Notes: generated by a model from the sequence alone, not told the origin. A stretch of DNA of 64,000 nt from Kiritimatiellia bacterium (GCA_012103575.1 WLWN01000001.1:2484538-2548537); one strand, 5' to 3'. Positions 30,408-39,198 are shown, counted from the first letter of the stretch. Translations and numbers: made by a program.

Positions 30408-31493
30408 CTATCCCATTGTGCGTCCTGTGATTCCCTTGGTTTGTTTGGTAATGGTTTTCGCTTTTTCTTTGGGACGCAATGTACGTACAGCTTTACCTGC
30501 TTGCCACATCTCAGAACGGCCTAACTCAGCCAACTCTTTTCCTAGAGATTGGGCATAGTCCTTTTTGCTGCATGTACGAAGAACGCGAGCCGCTTCTTTG
30601 CCCGTCTTTACGCTTTTATACAGATCTTTAAAAACGGGCTGTGTGGCCTTTTTAAATTTAGGTTTCCAATCCAAAGCCCCACGTTGTGCCGTCGTCGAAC
30701 AGTTGGCATACATCCAATCCATCCCGTTTTCATCGACTAAGCGTATCAAGCTTTGCGTGAGTTCTTCGACCGTTTCGTTAAAGGCTTCACTCGGTGAATG
30801 TCCATTAGATCTCAATACATCATATTGGGCTTCCATAATTCCGGCCAGGGCCCCCATAAGAACACCTCTTTCGCCGGTTAAATCACTATGCACCTCTCGT
30901 TCAAAAGTGGTGGGGAATAAATATCCAGACCCAATACCGATGCCTAACGCAATACACCGCTCTTCTGCTTTACCCGTATAATCTTGGTAAACAGCGTAGC
31001 TAGAATTGATGCCAACACCGGATAAAAAATTTCTGCGAACATTTAATCCGGACCCCTTGGGGGCCACCAACATCACATCCACGTCATCGGGCGGAATAAC
31101 TTTTGTTTGATCTTTGTATACAATAGAAAATCCGTGTGAAAAGTATAAGGCATCACCTGGGTGAAGATATTTTTTGACCGTAGGCCAGATGGCTTTTTGG
31201 CCCGCATCTGAAACAAGGAACTGTACAACCGTACCTCGCTCTACGGCTTCTTCGATCGAAAACAAGTTCTTACCTGGTTTCCAACCATCTTTTTGAGGCA
31301 TCTTCCAATTACGAGCTCCGACAATAACATTGAAACCATTATCTAAAAGGTTTAATGCTTGTGCTGGAGCTTGGACACCATAACCGATAATAGCAATGGT
31401 CTCGTTTTTTAATATTTTACGGACTTTGGAAACCGGAAATTCTTTTCGGGTAACCACTTTTTCTTTTACGCCTCCAAAATTAATCGTCGCCAT
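30408..31493 (-). CDS. ilvC: Ketol-acid reductoisomerase
   Basis: A 361-residue NADPH-dependent enzyme of valine and isoleucine synthesis, converting acetolactate to dihydroxyisovalerate. It has the Rossmann motif IAIIGYGVQAPAQALNLLDNG, the metal and catalytic region VMLVAPKGSG, SDLTGERGVLMGALAGIMEAQYDVL (conserved acid pair) and NCSTTAQRGALDW near the end. The length is slightly above class I (about 330). A good AGGAG precedes the ATG. ilvB/ilvN are not adjacent. Confidence 0.93.
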   Translation of the reverse strand: MATINFGGVKEKVVTRKEFPVSKVRKILKNETIAIIGYGVQAPAQALNLLDNGFNVIVGARNWKMPQKDGWKPGKNLFSIEEAVERGTVVQFLVSDAGQKAIWPTVKKYLHPGDALYFSHGFSIVYKDQTKVIPPDDVDVMLVAPKGSGLNVRRNFLSGVGINSSYAVYQDYTGKAEERCIALGIGIGSGYLFPTTFEREVHSDLTGERGVLMGALAGIMEAQYDVLRSNGHSPSEAFNETVEELTQSLIRLVDENGMDWMYANCSTTAQRGALDWKPKFKKATQPVFKDLYKSVKTGKEAARVLRTCSKKDYAQSLGKELAELGRSEMWQAGKAVRTLRPKEKAKTITKQTKGITGRTMG

Positions 31494-31678
31494 TTCTTTA
31501 TCTCCTATTACAAATATTGCTGTTTTAGCCGGATATATATTATTCTTTCAAAAGTTTAGAAATGTCCAAGATAGTCCTAGCATGGCTAAGTCGCAATCAA
31601 AATCCGAACACCAATATCCAAATTTATTGTATCATAGATAGATACGTGACGTAAAATCGACAATCTGAGACCCGAAAG

Positions 31679-31927
31679 ATGCCAGAAGAAAAAAAAGCGC
31701 AAAGACGAATCACCCACATTGTAGGTTTAGGCCTGGATGAGTGCCATGGCCATATCCGAATGATCCAAGGAAAAAACTTTAACGTCCAGATGGGATCTGA
31801 ACGTTCTCATGAACAGATGCAAAAAATTTGCATGAAAATTAATGAAAGATTGGATGCCGTCGATAAAAAATTGGAAGATTTAAGCGAAAATGAATTTATC
31901 GAACTCCTAACAGATATAGATGGTTAG
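31679..31927 (+). CDS. Hypothetical small protein
   Basis: An 82-residue polar protein, divergent from ilvC and 35 bases upstream of the amino-acid permease. It has no membrane segment. The sequence HIVGLGLDECHGHIRMIQGKNFNV followed by a helical KKLEDLSENEFIELL tail looks coding rather than random. I do not recognise a family. Co-transcription with the permease is likely from spacing. Confidence 0.5.
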   Translation: MPEEKKAQRRITHIVGLGLDECHGHIRMIQGKNFNVQMGSERSHEQMQKICMKINERLDAVDKKLEDLSENEFIELLTDIDG

Positions 31928-31962
31928 AAAACGCTTTTTACTTTTGTTCGATACGAAAAAAT

Positions 31963-33267
31963 ATGAAAAAATTAAATCGTGAAATAGGGATTCCCGGGTC
32001 GATTATAATAGGACTGGGATCTATTATAGGTACAGGCATCTTTGTTAGTTTGGGGATGGCCATAGACCTTTCCGGACATGGGGTCATTATCTCTATTTTA
32101 TTAGCGGGTTCTGTTGCCTTATGTAACGCGCTAAACAGTGCGCAGCTAGCCGCGAACCACCCCCAGAGCGGAGGAACCTATGAATATGGCTATATCTATC
32201 TCTCACCAAGGTGGGGTTTTACGGCCGGCTGGATGTTTCTATGGGCGAAAAGTGCTTCGGCAGCTACCGCTGCACTCGGGTTTTCCGGTTATGTGACGGA
32301 ATGGCTCAATCTAGACTCTGAACCCATACGTATTTCAATCGCCATTTTAGCGGCAGGAATCATAACCGTGGTTATCTTGGGGGGCCTACAAAAAAGCCAT
32401 AAAACGAATGTTATTATTGTGTGCGTTTCTTTGTGTGCGCTTTTCGGTTTGATGCTTGCAGGTTTACCCAGCGTGCTTGAAACCAAAAAACACGTTTGGA
32501 TAAATACGATTCAACATACAACAGGATCCTCCGTTTTACACGCTGCAGCACTCATGTTTGTTGCTTTTACGGGGTACGGGCGTATCGCAACGTTGGGAGA
32601 AGAAGTTAAAAACCCAAAATCAACGATCCCCATTTCCATTGTTTTAACTCTTTTATTTATAACGTTGATATATCTAGGTGTCGCTGTAGCAAGTCTTTCG
32701 GCGGGATCTCCAGAACACGTCTCCATAGCAGGTAAAACAAAAGGAGTATACCTTGAACAGGTGGCCCATCTATTTCAGATCCCAGGACTTGTACCTTTAA
32801 TCAATATAGGAGCAATGATGGCCATGCTCGGTGTCTTACTAAACTTAAACCTGGGTCTTTCACGCGTATGGCTCGCCATGGGACGCAGAAAAGATATGCC
32901 TTCATGTGTAGGGTTCGTCAGCAAAGCGGGTACAGCTCCTTATATTGCTATAGCCATGACGGGATTGATCGTCATCTTATTTGTTCTTGTCGGAAACATT
33001 CATGTGACATGGTCTTTTAGCGCATTTGCTGTACTCATTTACTACAGCATCACGAATCTGACCGCCTTAAAAATAACGGATCAAGACCGGCTCTTCCCGA
33101 AGTGGACTGCCTACATAGGTCTAGCTTCTTGTATTTTTTTAGCGTTTTGGGTTGACCCTTTAATTTCGGTACTGGGGTTGGTCCTTATCGGAGCAGGTTG
33201 TGCATGGCAATCTGTTGCAGCAATTCTTGCTAAAAGAAGATTAAAAGAACCTCCCTCAATACAATAG
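31963..33267 (+). CDS. APC-family amino acid permease
   Basis: A 434-residue membrane transporter with about 12 helices. The APC signature IGIPGSIIIGLGSIIGTGIF (helix 1, with the unwound GTGIF) and the conserved SGGTYEYGYIYLSPRWGFTAGW (helices 2-3) are clear, as is FVAFTGYGRIATLGEEVKNPKSTIP (helix 6 and loop). It probably imports an amino acid by proton symport; the substrate cannot be assigned. It is convergent with the toxin-antitoxin pair. Confidence 0.87.
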   Translation: MKKLNREIGIPGSIIIGLGSIIGTGIFVSLGMAIDLSGHGVIISILLAGSVALCNALNSAQLAANHPQSGGTYEYGYIYLSPRWGFTAGWMFLWAKSASAATAALGFSGYVTEWLNLDSEPIRISIAILAAGIITVVILGGLQKSHKTNVIIVCVSLCALFGLMLAGLPSVLETKKHVWINTIQHTTGSSVLHAAALMFVAFTGYGRIATLGEEVKNPKSTIPISIVLTLLFITLIYLGVAVASLSAGSPEHVSIAGKTKGVYLEQVAHLFQIPGLVPLINIGAMMAMLGVLLNLNLGLSRVWLAMGRRKDMPSCVGFVSKAGTAPYIAIAMTGLIVILFVLVGNIHVTWSFSAFAVLIYYSITNLTALKITDQDRLFPKWTAYIGLASCIFLAFWVDPLISVLGLVLIGAGCAWQSVAAILAKRRLKEPPSIQ

Positions 33268-33412
33268 TCTGTGGTTTTCCTTTGAAAGGCTTTCACGTAA
33301 TGAACCTCTGCACACAGATCTGCAACGCAATAACTCGGGAAGCGGGCACCGGTTCGTTTGGCTTCGAAACGAGGTTTTTCTGGGGCAGAATTAAGAACAA
33401 TAGAAAAACTTA

Positions 33413-33808
33413 CTATTTTTTGTCACGTGAATTCATTTGTTCGCGTCCATATTTCAGGTGCTCTTCCTTAACCTTGAGCGTTTTACTCAGGCGCTTGGCC
33501 ATAGCATTGGAATAGTTTCGTCGCCCATGCTCGTAGTCGCTGACCATGTTTTGACGGATGCCAAGTTTTTTTGCGAGCTGGGCCTGAGTGAATCCAGCCT
33601 TCAGGCGGGCACCGGCGAGCAAGTTACCAACGCGGTTTTTCTCCATCTCCTCCCAGTACTCAGTACTCTCGATGGATACGAAATCATTTTCGGGCTCATC
33701 GGCCAAGATGGCAATGTCGTATTTCTTCTTAATCCAGGCGAGCAATTCGTCGGTATGCTCGCCATGAATCGAGATCTCAATATGGGGCTTTTTCACGAGA
33801 GCCAACAT
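33413..33808 (-). CDS. Antitoxin with XRE helix-turn-helix domain
   Basis: From the ATG at 33808 (preceded by AGGTG) it encodes about 131 residues. The N-terminal part (ALVKKPHIEISIHGEHTDELLAWIKKKYD) likely binds the toxin; the C-terminal XRE domain is LLAGARLKAGFTQAQLAKKLGIRQNMVSDYEHGRRNYSNAMAKRL. It overlaps the toxin stop by 32 bases, and the toxin is upstream, the order of HigBA-type modules. It should neutralise the toxin and repress their shared promoter at 34053-34081. Confidence 0.85.
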   Translation of the reverse strand: MLALVKKPHIEISIHGEHTDELLAWIKKKYDIAILADEPENDFVSIESTEYWEEMEKNRVGNLLAGARLKAGFTQAQLAKKLGIRQNMVSDYEHGRRNYSNAMAKRLSKTLKVKEEHLKYGREQMNSRDKK

Positions 33809-34043
33809 AATACACCTCAATTATTATTTCGTTTTTTTTGCATGTCCAGCATGCCACGTATCTGTAATCTAAATGGCAATGGTATCGACCCATCTCAAGA
33901 GGCGAGAAGTTCCGCCAGCTCTTCTGAATTGGACCATCTGCCTGAAGATCCGCGACCAATAAGAAGAGAAGCTTTTGAATATCCGAGGGCAATTTCTTTA
34001 GACCACGGGCCACCTTCTTCTTAACTCGAACTTCATATTTCAT
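33777..34043 (-). CDS. RelE/ParE-fold toxin
   Basis: An 88-residue protein of the RelE/ParE superfamily: YEVRVKKKVARGLKKLPSDIQKLLFLLVADLQADGP, then the strand region MGRYHCHLDYRYVACWTCKKNEIIIEVYYVGSREKAPY, with the usual basic residue pattern and tyrosines near the end. Relatives are ribosome-dependent mRNA interferases or gyrase inhibitors; the family alone does not decide which. The ATG lies only 9 bases after the predicted -10 box, so the mRNA may be nearly leaderless. It is paired with the downstream XRE antitoxin. Confidence 0.82.
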   Translation of the reverse strand: MKYEVRVKKKVARGLKKLPSDIQKLLFLLVADLQADGPIQKSWRNFSPLEMGRYHCHLDYRYVACWTCKKNEIIIEVYYVGSREKAPY

Positions 34044-34052
34044 TGCGGTTAC

Positions 34053-34081
34053 AATATAACCTAAAAAAAGGAGTGGCGCAA
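34053..34081 (-). promoter_or_regulatory. Predicted promoter and operator of the toxin-antitoxin pair
   Basis: On the minus strand TTGCGC (complement of 34076-34081) is followed after 17 bases by TATATT (complement of 34053-34058), a 5 of 6 -10 match. The -10 box lies inside the small palindrome GTTATATTGTAAC (complement of 34049-34061), a plausible antitoxin operator. The toxin ATG is at 34043. Confidence 0.5.
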
Positions 34082-34100
34082 GTTATATCCCCTAGAAGCG

Positions 34101-34164
34101 AACGACCAAGCTCACTGGCGGCAATGGAGCGCATCGGAATTGCCGGCCGGTGCAGCGTCTTGTT
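34101..34164 (-). repeat. attC-like imperfect palindrome
   Basis: The minus-strand arms AACAAGACGCTGCACCGG... and ...CCAGTGAGCTTGGTCGTT pair imperfectly over about 25 bases each, with an inner perfect core CGGCAAT/ATTGCCG and a 13-base centre. The ends AAC and GTT and the uneven arms with unpaired bases resemble integron recombination sites (attC), although the outer boxes do not match the strict consensus. It lies between the ABC-3C operon and the toxin-antitoxin pair, as a site would between two gene cassettes. Confidence 0.4.
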
Positions 34165-34217
34165 ATCCGGATTTTTCTCATCCACTTTCCCATTCAGGAG
34201 GAACGAGTTTCTGCCCC

Positions 34218-36129
34218 TCACGCCATCTTTCTATGATGCAATTTTGAAAACCACTCTTCGTTTATGTTTGCGTGGTCGGTCATGATTATCTGTAGCGAAG
34301 GGTCTAATTGTTCGATGAGCTTCAGCGCTAATTGATACATCCTGCTTACTGCTTGGTGATCTTCCCCCGGAGTGTCGGCGGCCCTTTGCTCCCAATCTCG
34401 ATCTTCTGGGAAATAAACTTGTGATGGTTGGTCAATGAACAGGAATCGCGGAACAGGCCTACCGTAACCCACGAACCATTTGTGAAGCGCAAAATGTGCA
34501 ATCAGATGATAACCGACCCAATTCTCACCGCTTCCCATACGTTCCATGGGTATTGGTCCGTTGTCACCATCCGCAGTAAGCCGTTTTAGATCAAGGCGAA
34601 GCGGATGTTCGGAATGCTCTAGGCAAAGCTCGCGAGCCCATTCGCTCATGTCGTGTGAGAGATTGTAAAGAAAGGACTGGATACGATCCTGAACGACCTC
34701 GTCACTCAATTCTTCTTCGAGTTGTTCTATTTGCTCCTTGAGGGCCACAATAGCACTCTTCAAATCGCTTGTGTCTTCAAGATGCGGAAGGCTTTTCAAG
34801 ATAAAGGCCGATTCGACCAAGAACGTGCGCTCGTCTGGCGGAGCGGTCTCGCAATTTTTGAAGCCTTTGGTTCGACGTTTGTAGAGCCTCCAGCGATTCT
34901 CGGTTCTCTTTAAATTTGCCTTGAGCTTCTGCAAGACGGCTTTCCAACGTGAGGACTACCTGCTGCATCTGCGGCGAGCGCTCTTCGACTGAACGGATTT
35001 GGGTTTCTACTTCTGAAGTCGATTCGCGCAGATCTGATATGGAGGGGGGGGGGATCTGGTCGTCGGGTAATTGTGATTGGCACAATGGGCACGAGCTGTG
35101 ATCCGCACCTTCATTCTCTTCAAATAGCTGAATACTACGCAAACGAGCCAGTTGAGCCTCCCCTTCACGAGAGTAGCCTTGTCGCTCTGATGACAGGGCT
35201 TGCGCGGCCTGCAATTGGTCCTTGATCCGGCGAAGATCTTGTGTGAGTTGTTGGCGGTTCTTCTGGAGTCGTTCGAACTCATCACCTTCTTCGGCAATCT
35301 CATTTTCTTCGTCGGGCAAAGGGCTGGAGCTGATATCCTTTAGAAGCGCCACGCTCTCTTCCCATTCTCCTGTTGTTGTTCCAGCAGGGCGGAGTCCAAG
35401 GTCAACCGCCTCTAAAATCAAACTTTGCGCACGTGAAATACCACTTCCACGCACCGCTTCATGCTCGGCCAGTTTCCTCTCTAGGCCACGAACCTCATGG
35501 CGTAGTCTTCGTAATTCAGCCATTTGCGCAACATGTTCATCATCCACGGCACCCAGGAAGTACGGCATCGTGTCCTTGATGGCTTGCGGTATCCATTGCT
35601 CACTTTGCTTATGAAACAGATGACGATTACTGATGACTTCGCTTTGCTGTTGAAAGCAATAGAACAGGGCGTGTCGAATATTTGCCGTGAGCGGATTCCT
35701 GGTCTGCCCAGGCGGCGGCTCATGGATGTTTTGAGAAATGCCAGCGGGCGTTGTGAGCAGTTTTTCGAGCGCCTTGGGGTTCGTGGTCTGTGTCAAGGAT
35801 GAATAGTCAGGAAGGTCTATCTCTTTCCCCACTACATAAAACACATCGGAAGAGGCTTCCTGTCCGTTAGGTGGCAATCTCCGAGCAACAAAAACATGCC
35901 CCTCGGGGACTTGAAGGCGAACGCCGATCCATTCGACGGTTTGCCGAATGATTCCCTCCGGTATCCCGCATTCCGAGGCACCAAAACAATAATCCATGAT
36001 CTCGATTAGGGCTGTCTTCCCCGTTTTGGAGGAGCCCGTAATAATGTTGAGGCATCCCGGTTTGAGCGAGAGGACACGTTGTTCCTGGTTGAAGCCATAC
36101 AAGACAATATCAAGTACTTGAAAGCTCAT
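34218..36129 (-). pseudogene. ABC-3C system ATPase (DUF3732), one-base frameshift
   Basis: The minus strand encodes an ABC-type ATPase of the DUF3732 family: N-terminal ITGSSKTGKTALIEIMDYCFG (Walker A), long coiled coils, a zinc-hook-like CPLCQSQLPDD, and a C-terminal half with [26 protein letters not shown] (signature-like), [13 protein letters not shown] (Walker B) and IIMTDHANI (H-loop). The two halves are in different frames: LYLEKPSAS-stop becomes [14 protein letters not shown] if one A of the AAAA run near 34797-34800 is removed. The ATG at 36129 overlaps the upstream gene by ATGA. This is the motor of a predicted three-component conflict system; as it stands it is broken. Confidence 0.8.
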
Positions 36130-36542
36130 GGTCGGACTCCCCAAAACGCCATCGCCGTATGCGTTTCACCTGCTTCCTCGAGCCATTTTCCCACGAATCG
36201 GGCGCGCATGACGCACTCGCGTGCTTCATCAGAAAGTGCCCTGATTGTTCGCGTGACTTCCGCGTTGCTTAATGTCGTTTCGAGTAAGCCGCCACTTCTC
36301 GGTACGATCCAATCACGCAGCATTCCAAACTGAATGGCTTCTCTCGTATGCGGCTTCAGGGAGACAAGTCGTTCGTAAAACAGAACTCGCGCCTCTGAAT
36401 TCTCCTGCAGCCATGCTGCCATGGACGTTCGAGTGTTTCGCGGGAGGCTTTCGCAGGTTGGTTTGTGCAGAACAATTGGGAGAAACATGAACGTCAAGGG
36501 GAAGGGTACGCCTTTGTTACTTACGCTTGCATAATTCTGCAT
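36126..36542 (-). CDS. ABC-3C system middle component, N-terminus probably damaged
   Basis: A 138-residue protein with GVPFPLTFMFLPIVLHKPTCESLPRNTRTSMAAWLQEN (split here for reading) and TREAIQFGMLRDWIV, the conserved pattern of small middle components encoded between the effector and the DUF3732 ATPase. It ends ...MAFWGVRP and overlaps the ATPase start. The usual first 15-20 residues seem missing: the ATG at 36542 sits inside the 3-prime end of the effector frame, suggesting a small deletion fused the two ends. Its role in the family is to bridge ATPase and effector. Confidence 0.6.
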   Translation of the reverse strand: MQNYASVSNKGVPFPLTFMFLPIVLHKPTCESLPRNTRTSMAAWLQENSEARVLFYERLVSLKPHTREAIQFGMLRDWIVPRSGGLLETTLSNAEVTRTIRALSDEARECVMRARFVGKWLEEAGETHTAMAFWGVRP

Positions 36543-37543
36543 CGGAAAGCAACTGGTACGTACCGCGTGGGATGGACGGTTCGGTTACACCTGCTCTAAT
36601 TTCTCGGTGTGAACCTGTTTCAACCCACTTGTATAGCGTTTGCTGCTGTTTTCTTTGCGTCTTCGCGCATCCACCGCGACCGCTGCTCGTAGGCTCGGTA
36701 CAAATTCCTGATCGCGTGAAAAATACGAGTATTTACCACCTCAATTATTTTCAGTTGATGAACAAAGAGCCGGTTTTGGTAACCAGACGCATCAACGCTC
36801 GCGCTCATGATGTCGTCGTCTATCGGCAGGCTCTCTTCTTCACGTAAAGACACAGTTTCAGAATCGAGTTCTTCGCTCAGTATCGGATTCGCGTTGTCGT
36901 CGGTCAGATGGCGGATCGCGCGCCTATACCATTACCCTTCGAGTCGCTGCAGAAATGAGTCGAGAAACTTGCTTTGAGCAAACCCGTAGCACACTTCTTT
37001 GAGTTCGGAGTCCAGATCAGCAATATGCGGTGCGCCATCAACCACGAACGCATTCCGCAGAAGCTCCTTTTGCTGGTCTTCATTTAGCCCACGATATGCC
37101 GGAGCGTTTGCTTGCTTAGTTGATGAATTCGCGGTTGAGTTCAAGCGCTCCATCACCGTGTCAGGATTTCGGTTCTCGCCTGGTTTCAAATAGTACGCGG
37201 CGTGCCAGTCGCCCGCTTTTGCTGTCGTTACCAGGAAGTAAAGGGTTCCGGACGGAAAGCTATCTGCCTGAATTCCTTCACACCAAATGCGCAGAGTCTT
37301 CCATAAATCCGTGGAGCCGTCTGTCAGATCTGTCGCGTTATTCACATGATGTTTTGTTTGAAGGAGTTCGGGCGCTTCGCCATCTTCCGCGAAGACGACG
37401 TCGTCGATGGTTTCAATCGCGACGATAAAATCTTGCCCCTTTCGCAAACGTTGAAGCGACTCAAACAGCGCATAACGCACTTGGTATATGTAACCAAGTG
37501 CTGATGGCGCTGCTGAATATTGGCCTCTATCGGTTACATCCAA
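36517..37543 (-). pseudogene. ABC-3C system effector (REase-like nuclease plus C-terminal domain), broken
   Basis: The N-terminal domain (37543-36932) reads QYSAAPSALGYIYQVRYALFESLQ... with IETIDDVVFAEDG and ELLQTKHHVNNATDLTDGSTDLW, resembling a restriction-fold nuclease core with D and Q-x-K residues. A TAA (36934-36932) interrupts LEG-x-WYRRAIRHLTDDNANPIL; the same frame then continues with SASVDASGYQNRLFVHQLKI and YRAYEQRSRWMRED. A second break moves the tail TLYKWVETGSHREIRAGV...RGTYQLLSDAE into another frame. This is the putative effector of the system; it has one nonsense codon and one frameshift or deletion. Confidence 0.7.
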
Positions 37544-37587
37544 ATCTCTACCTCTGTCATTATTTCGCTACTGTTCCACATCCGGAT

Positions 37588-37742
37588 AATGCGGAGCTGA
37601 CCAACTTTCTTTTGCATCGTAACAAGCTTGCTTGTGGAGAGCCAGAGAAAACGTTGGTCCAGTGACTTGTTCTGGCGCAAGGCGCCGGAGCAGGTTACTG
37701 GACGGAATCAGCTCCGCATTCATGGCGACGCAGTCGCCATGA
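37588..37742 (+). ncRNA. Cluster of strong hairpins, candidate structured RNA or cruciform
   Basis: Bases 37588-37600 (AATGCGGAGCTGA) pair perfectly with 37708-37720. Inside are a small palindrome (ACAAGC-TT-GCTTGT, 37622-37635) and a 22-bp hairpin, 37657-37678 with 37682-37703 around the loop AAG. The 22-bp stem has no mismatch if G-U pairs are allowed, and its four wobble pairs work only in the plus-strand RNA. A further perfect 10-bp hairpin (TCATGGCGAC-GCA-GTCGCCATGA, 37720-37742) follows. The region 37544-37980 otherwise contains no gene I can support. No known RNA family is recognised. Confidence 0.45.
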
Positions 37743-37871
37743 ACGACCAAGATCACCGGGCGGGCGGACCGACACGCGTGATGGTTGATTAACCAATAAT
37801 CTTAAACGAAGGAAACGACGTTGAAAAACCGAAAACGTAGCTCGCTCCGGTACATCGCCTTGCTCAAGTAA

Positions 37872-37893
37872 GCCGCTACGCGGCAGTTTTTTT
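37872..37893 (+). terminator. Hairpin with T-run, possible intrinsic terminator
   Basis: GCCGC (37872-37876) pairs with GCGGC (37880-37884) around TAC and is followed by AG and seven T. It lies between the hairpin cluster and the recombinase fragment on the plus strand. The stem is short (5 bp) but GC-only. Confidence 0.4.
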
Positions 37894-37980
37894 CCGCCAA
37901 TTTCATGGCAAGCTCCTCCCGGTTACGTTCGTGCAGGAACGAATTTGCCCTTCAAGGCCAACCCTGAAGGAGCAATACCA

Positions 37981-38305
37981 TGAAAGCCGAAATCGATGAT
38001 CGATATATAGCAGACCTTAAGCTAAGAGGCTATGCAAAAAGAAGCATTCAATCCTATCAACGCGCACTGCGGCAGATGCAAAACTTCTGCTGCAAAGCCC
38101 TGGAGGATATCACCGAGGAGGAACTACGCGAATAGTGGCTATACTGTAAAGAGGAATTGAAATGGGGGGCGGCCAGACAACGCATCTCCTATAGCGGGAT
38201 CAAGCTCTTCTTCTCCCACACCCTGAAACGGGATTGGGAGGTCCTCCAGGTGGTGAAGTTCGAGCGCGATCAGACTTTACCGGTGGTCCTAAGCATCGAT
38301 GAATC
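37981..38305 (+). pseudogene. Tyrosine recombinase N-terminal fragment (IS91-associated type)
   Basis: The ATG at 37981, preceded by GAAGGAGCAATACC, opens a frame reading IADLKLRGYAKRSIQSYQRALRQM and ITEEELRE, then TAG at 38133-38135, then in the same frame WLYCKEELKWGAARQRISYSGIKLFFSHTLKRDWEVL and LPVVLSIDE. This is the SAM-like core-binding domain of the XerC-like integrases often found beside IS91-type elements. The catalytic domain is gone: homology stops at about 38305. It has a nonsense codon and a 3-prime truncation, so it is a relic of a lost element. Confidence 0.75.
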
Positions 38306-38328
38306 GCCAAGAGCTCCTGTGTAAATAG

Positions 38329-38496
38329 ACTTTCTCTATCTCTAAATGGAGAGAAACGTACAAAGAAAAAGACCGGTTAGCCAAAGAGTTAAGAGGCGTA
38401 GCCTCAGAGATCCGAGAACGTTTAGAAAGACGGGAGGCCGAGTCCGAAAAGAAGCCAATAAATAGACCTGGCAATCTGCTTGTCTGTATTTCCTGA
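38329..38496 (+). other. Unassigned charged open frame without start
   Basis: The stretch 38306-38625 has no clear gene. One plus frame (38329-38496) reads like a charged helix: WRETYKEKDRLAKELRGVASEIRERLERREAES. It has no start codon and stops at TGA 38494-38496. It may be a relic joined to the recombinase fragment at about 38305. I do not recognise it. Confidence 0.2.
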
Positions 38497-38625
38497 AAAG
38501 ATTCCAATAGGGAGGATGGTGAAAAGGCAAAAAAATTCGGCAATATTTCCTTTTAAAGATAAACAGGCAGAATTATAATTCTATCTTTTTTATAAACCAA
38601 CGACATCCGAAAGAGAGACAAAGTA

Positions 38626-38967
38626 ATGGCAAGAAACATATTTGGTGAAGAGTTAGAATGCTGCTGCATGAATCCTATAACAGGATTCTATCGAAATGGA
38701 AAATGCGGTACCAACGACCAGGATCATGGTATGCATACGGTTTGTGTACACATGACAGACGAGTTTCTGGAGTTTGCAAAAAGCCAAGGAAACGATCTGA
38801 TGACTCCAATGCCGCAGCATAAATTCCCCGGTTTAAAACCCGGTGATCGGTGGTGTGTTTGTGTCGGCACTGTAATGCAAGCTATCGATGCCAATAAACC
38901 TCCCCAAATTAATCTAAAGGCGACACACTCATCAGTTCTTGAGTTTATTACTCTGGAAACCTTATAG
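38626..38967 (+). CDS. DUF2237 family protein
   Basis: A 113-residue protein matching DUF2237 along its length: NIFGEELECCCMNPITGFYRNGKC, HTVCVHMTDEFLEFAKSQGNDLMTP, FPGLKPGDRWCVCVGTVMQAI and NLKATHSSVLEF. Conserved cysteines (CCC, C27, C41, WCVC) hint at metal binding or redox chemistry, but the family has no established function that I can name. A weak GAGAGA ribosome site precedes the ATG. It stands alone between the island and tRNA-Thr. Confidence 0.85.
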   Translation: MARNIFGEELECCCMNPITGFYRNGKCGTNDQDHGMHTVCVHMTDEFLEFAKSQGNDLMTPMPQHKFPGLKPGDRWCVCVGTVMQAIDANKPPQINLKATHSSVLEFITLETL

Positions 38968-39151
38968 GCCTGTGCCATAGAAGACTAATTCGGAATTCTA
39001 ATATTTCCGCCAATCCCCTTCTTCTCCCTGTTTGCTTCCCTTATACATAACGAAAGTTGAAAAGAAAAATGTTAAGGTTTCTATCTTTTTAATTCGTGCC
39101 TCCCACGCCATAGCCTTGTGAAGGGTGGTGTTTCGTTACCGCTAGATCCAT

Positions 39152-39179
39152 TTGACTATCAATAAAACGGTGGTATTAT
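39152..39179 (+). promoter_or_regulatory. Predicted promoter of tRNA-Thr
   Basis: TTGACT (39152-39157) and TATTAT (39174-39179) are separated by 16 bases, with matches of 5 of 6 to both boxes. The mature tRNA starts 20 bases after the -10 box, a normal distance for a stable RNA promoter. Confidence 0.65.
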
Positions 39180-39198
39180 TGTGGCCATTTAAGCAATA

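Noticed and set aside
34033-34221. 62-codon minus frame (DNKTLHRPAIPMRSIAASELGR)
   Set aside because: It is the translation of the attC-like palindrome, not a gene; no ribosome site.
37588-37742. Hairpin cluster as attC, retron msr-msd or group II intron domain
   Set aside because: No AAC/GTT end boxes, no reverse transcriptase nearby and no domain V motif; kept only as an unclassified structured region.
37981-38305. Recombinase fragment as an integron integrase (intI)
   Set aside because: The sequence fits the IS91-associated XerC-like integrases better and the region with the integron-specific insert is missing.
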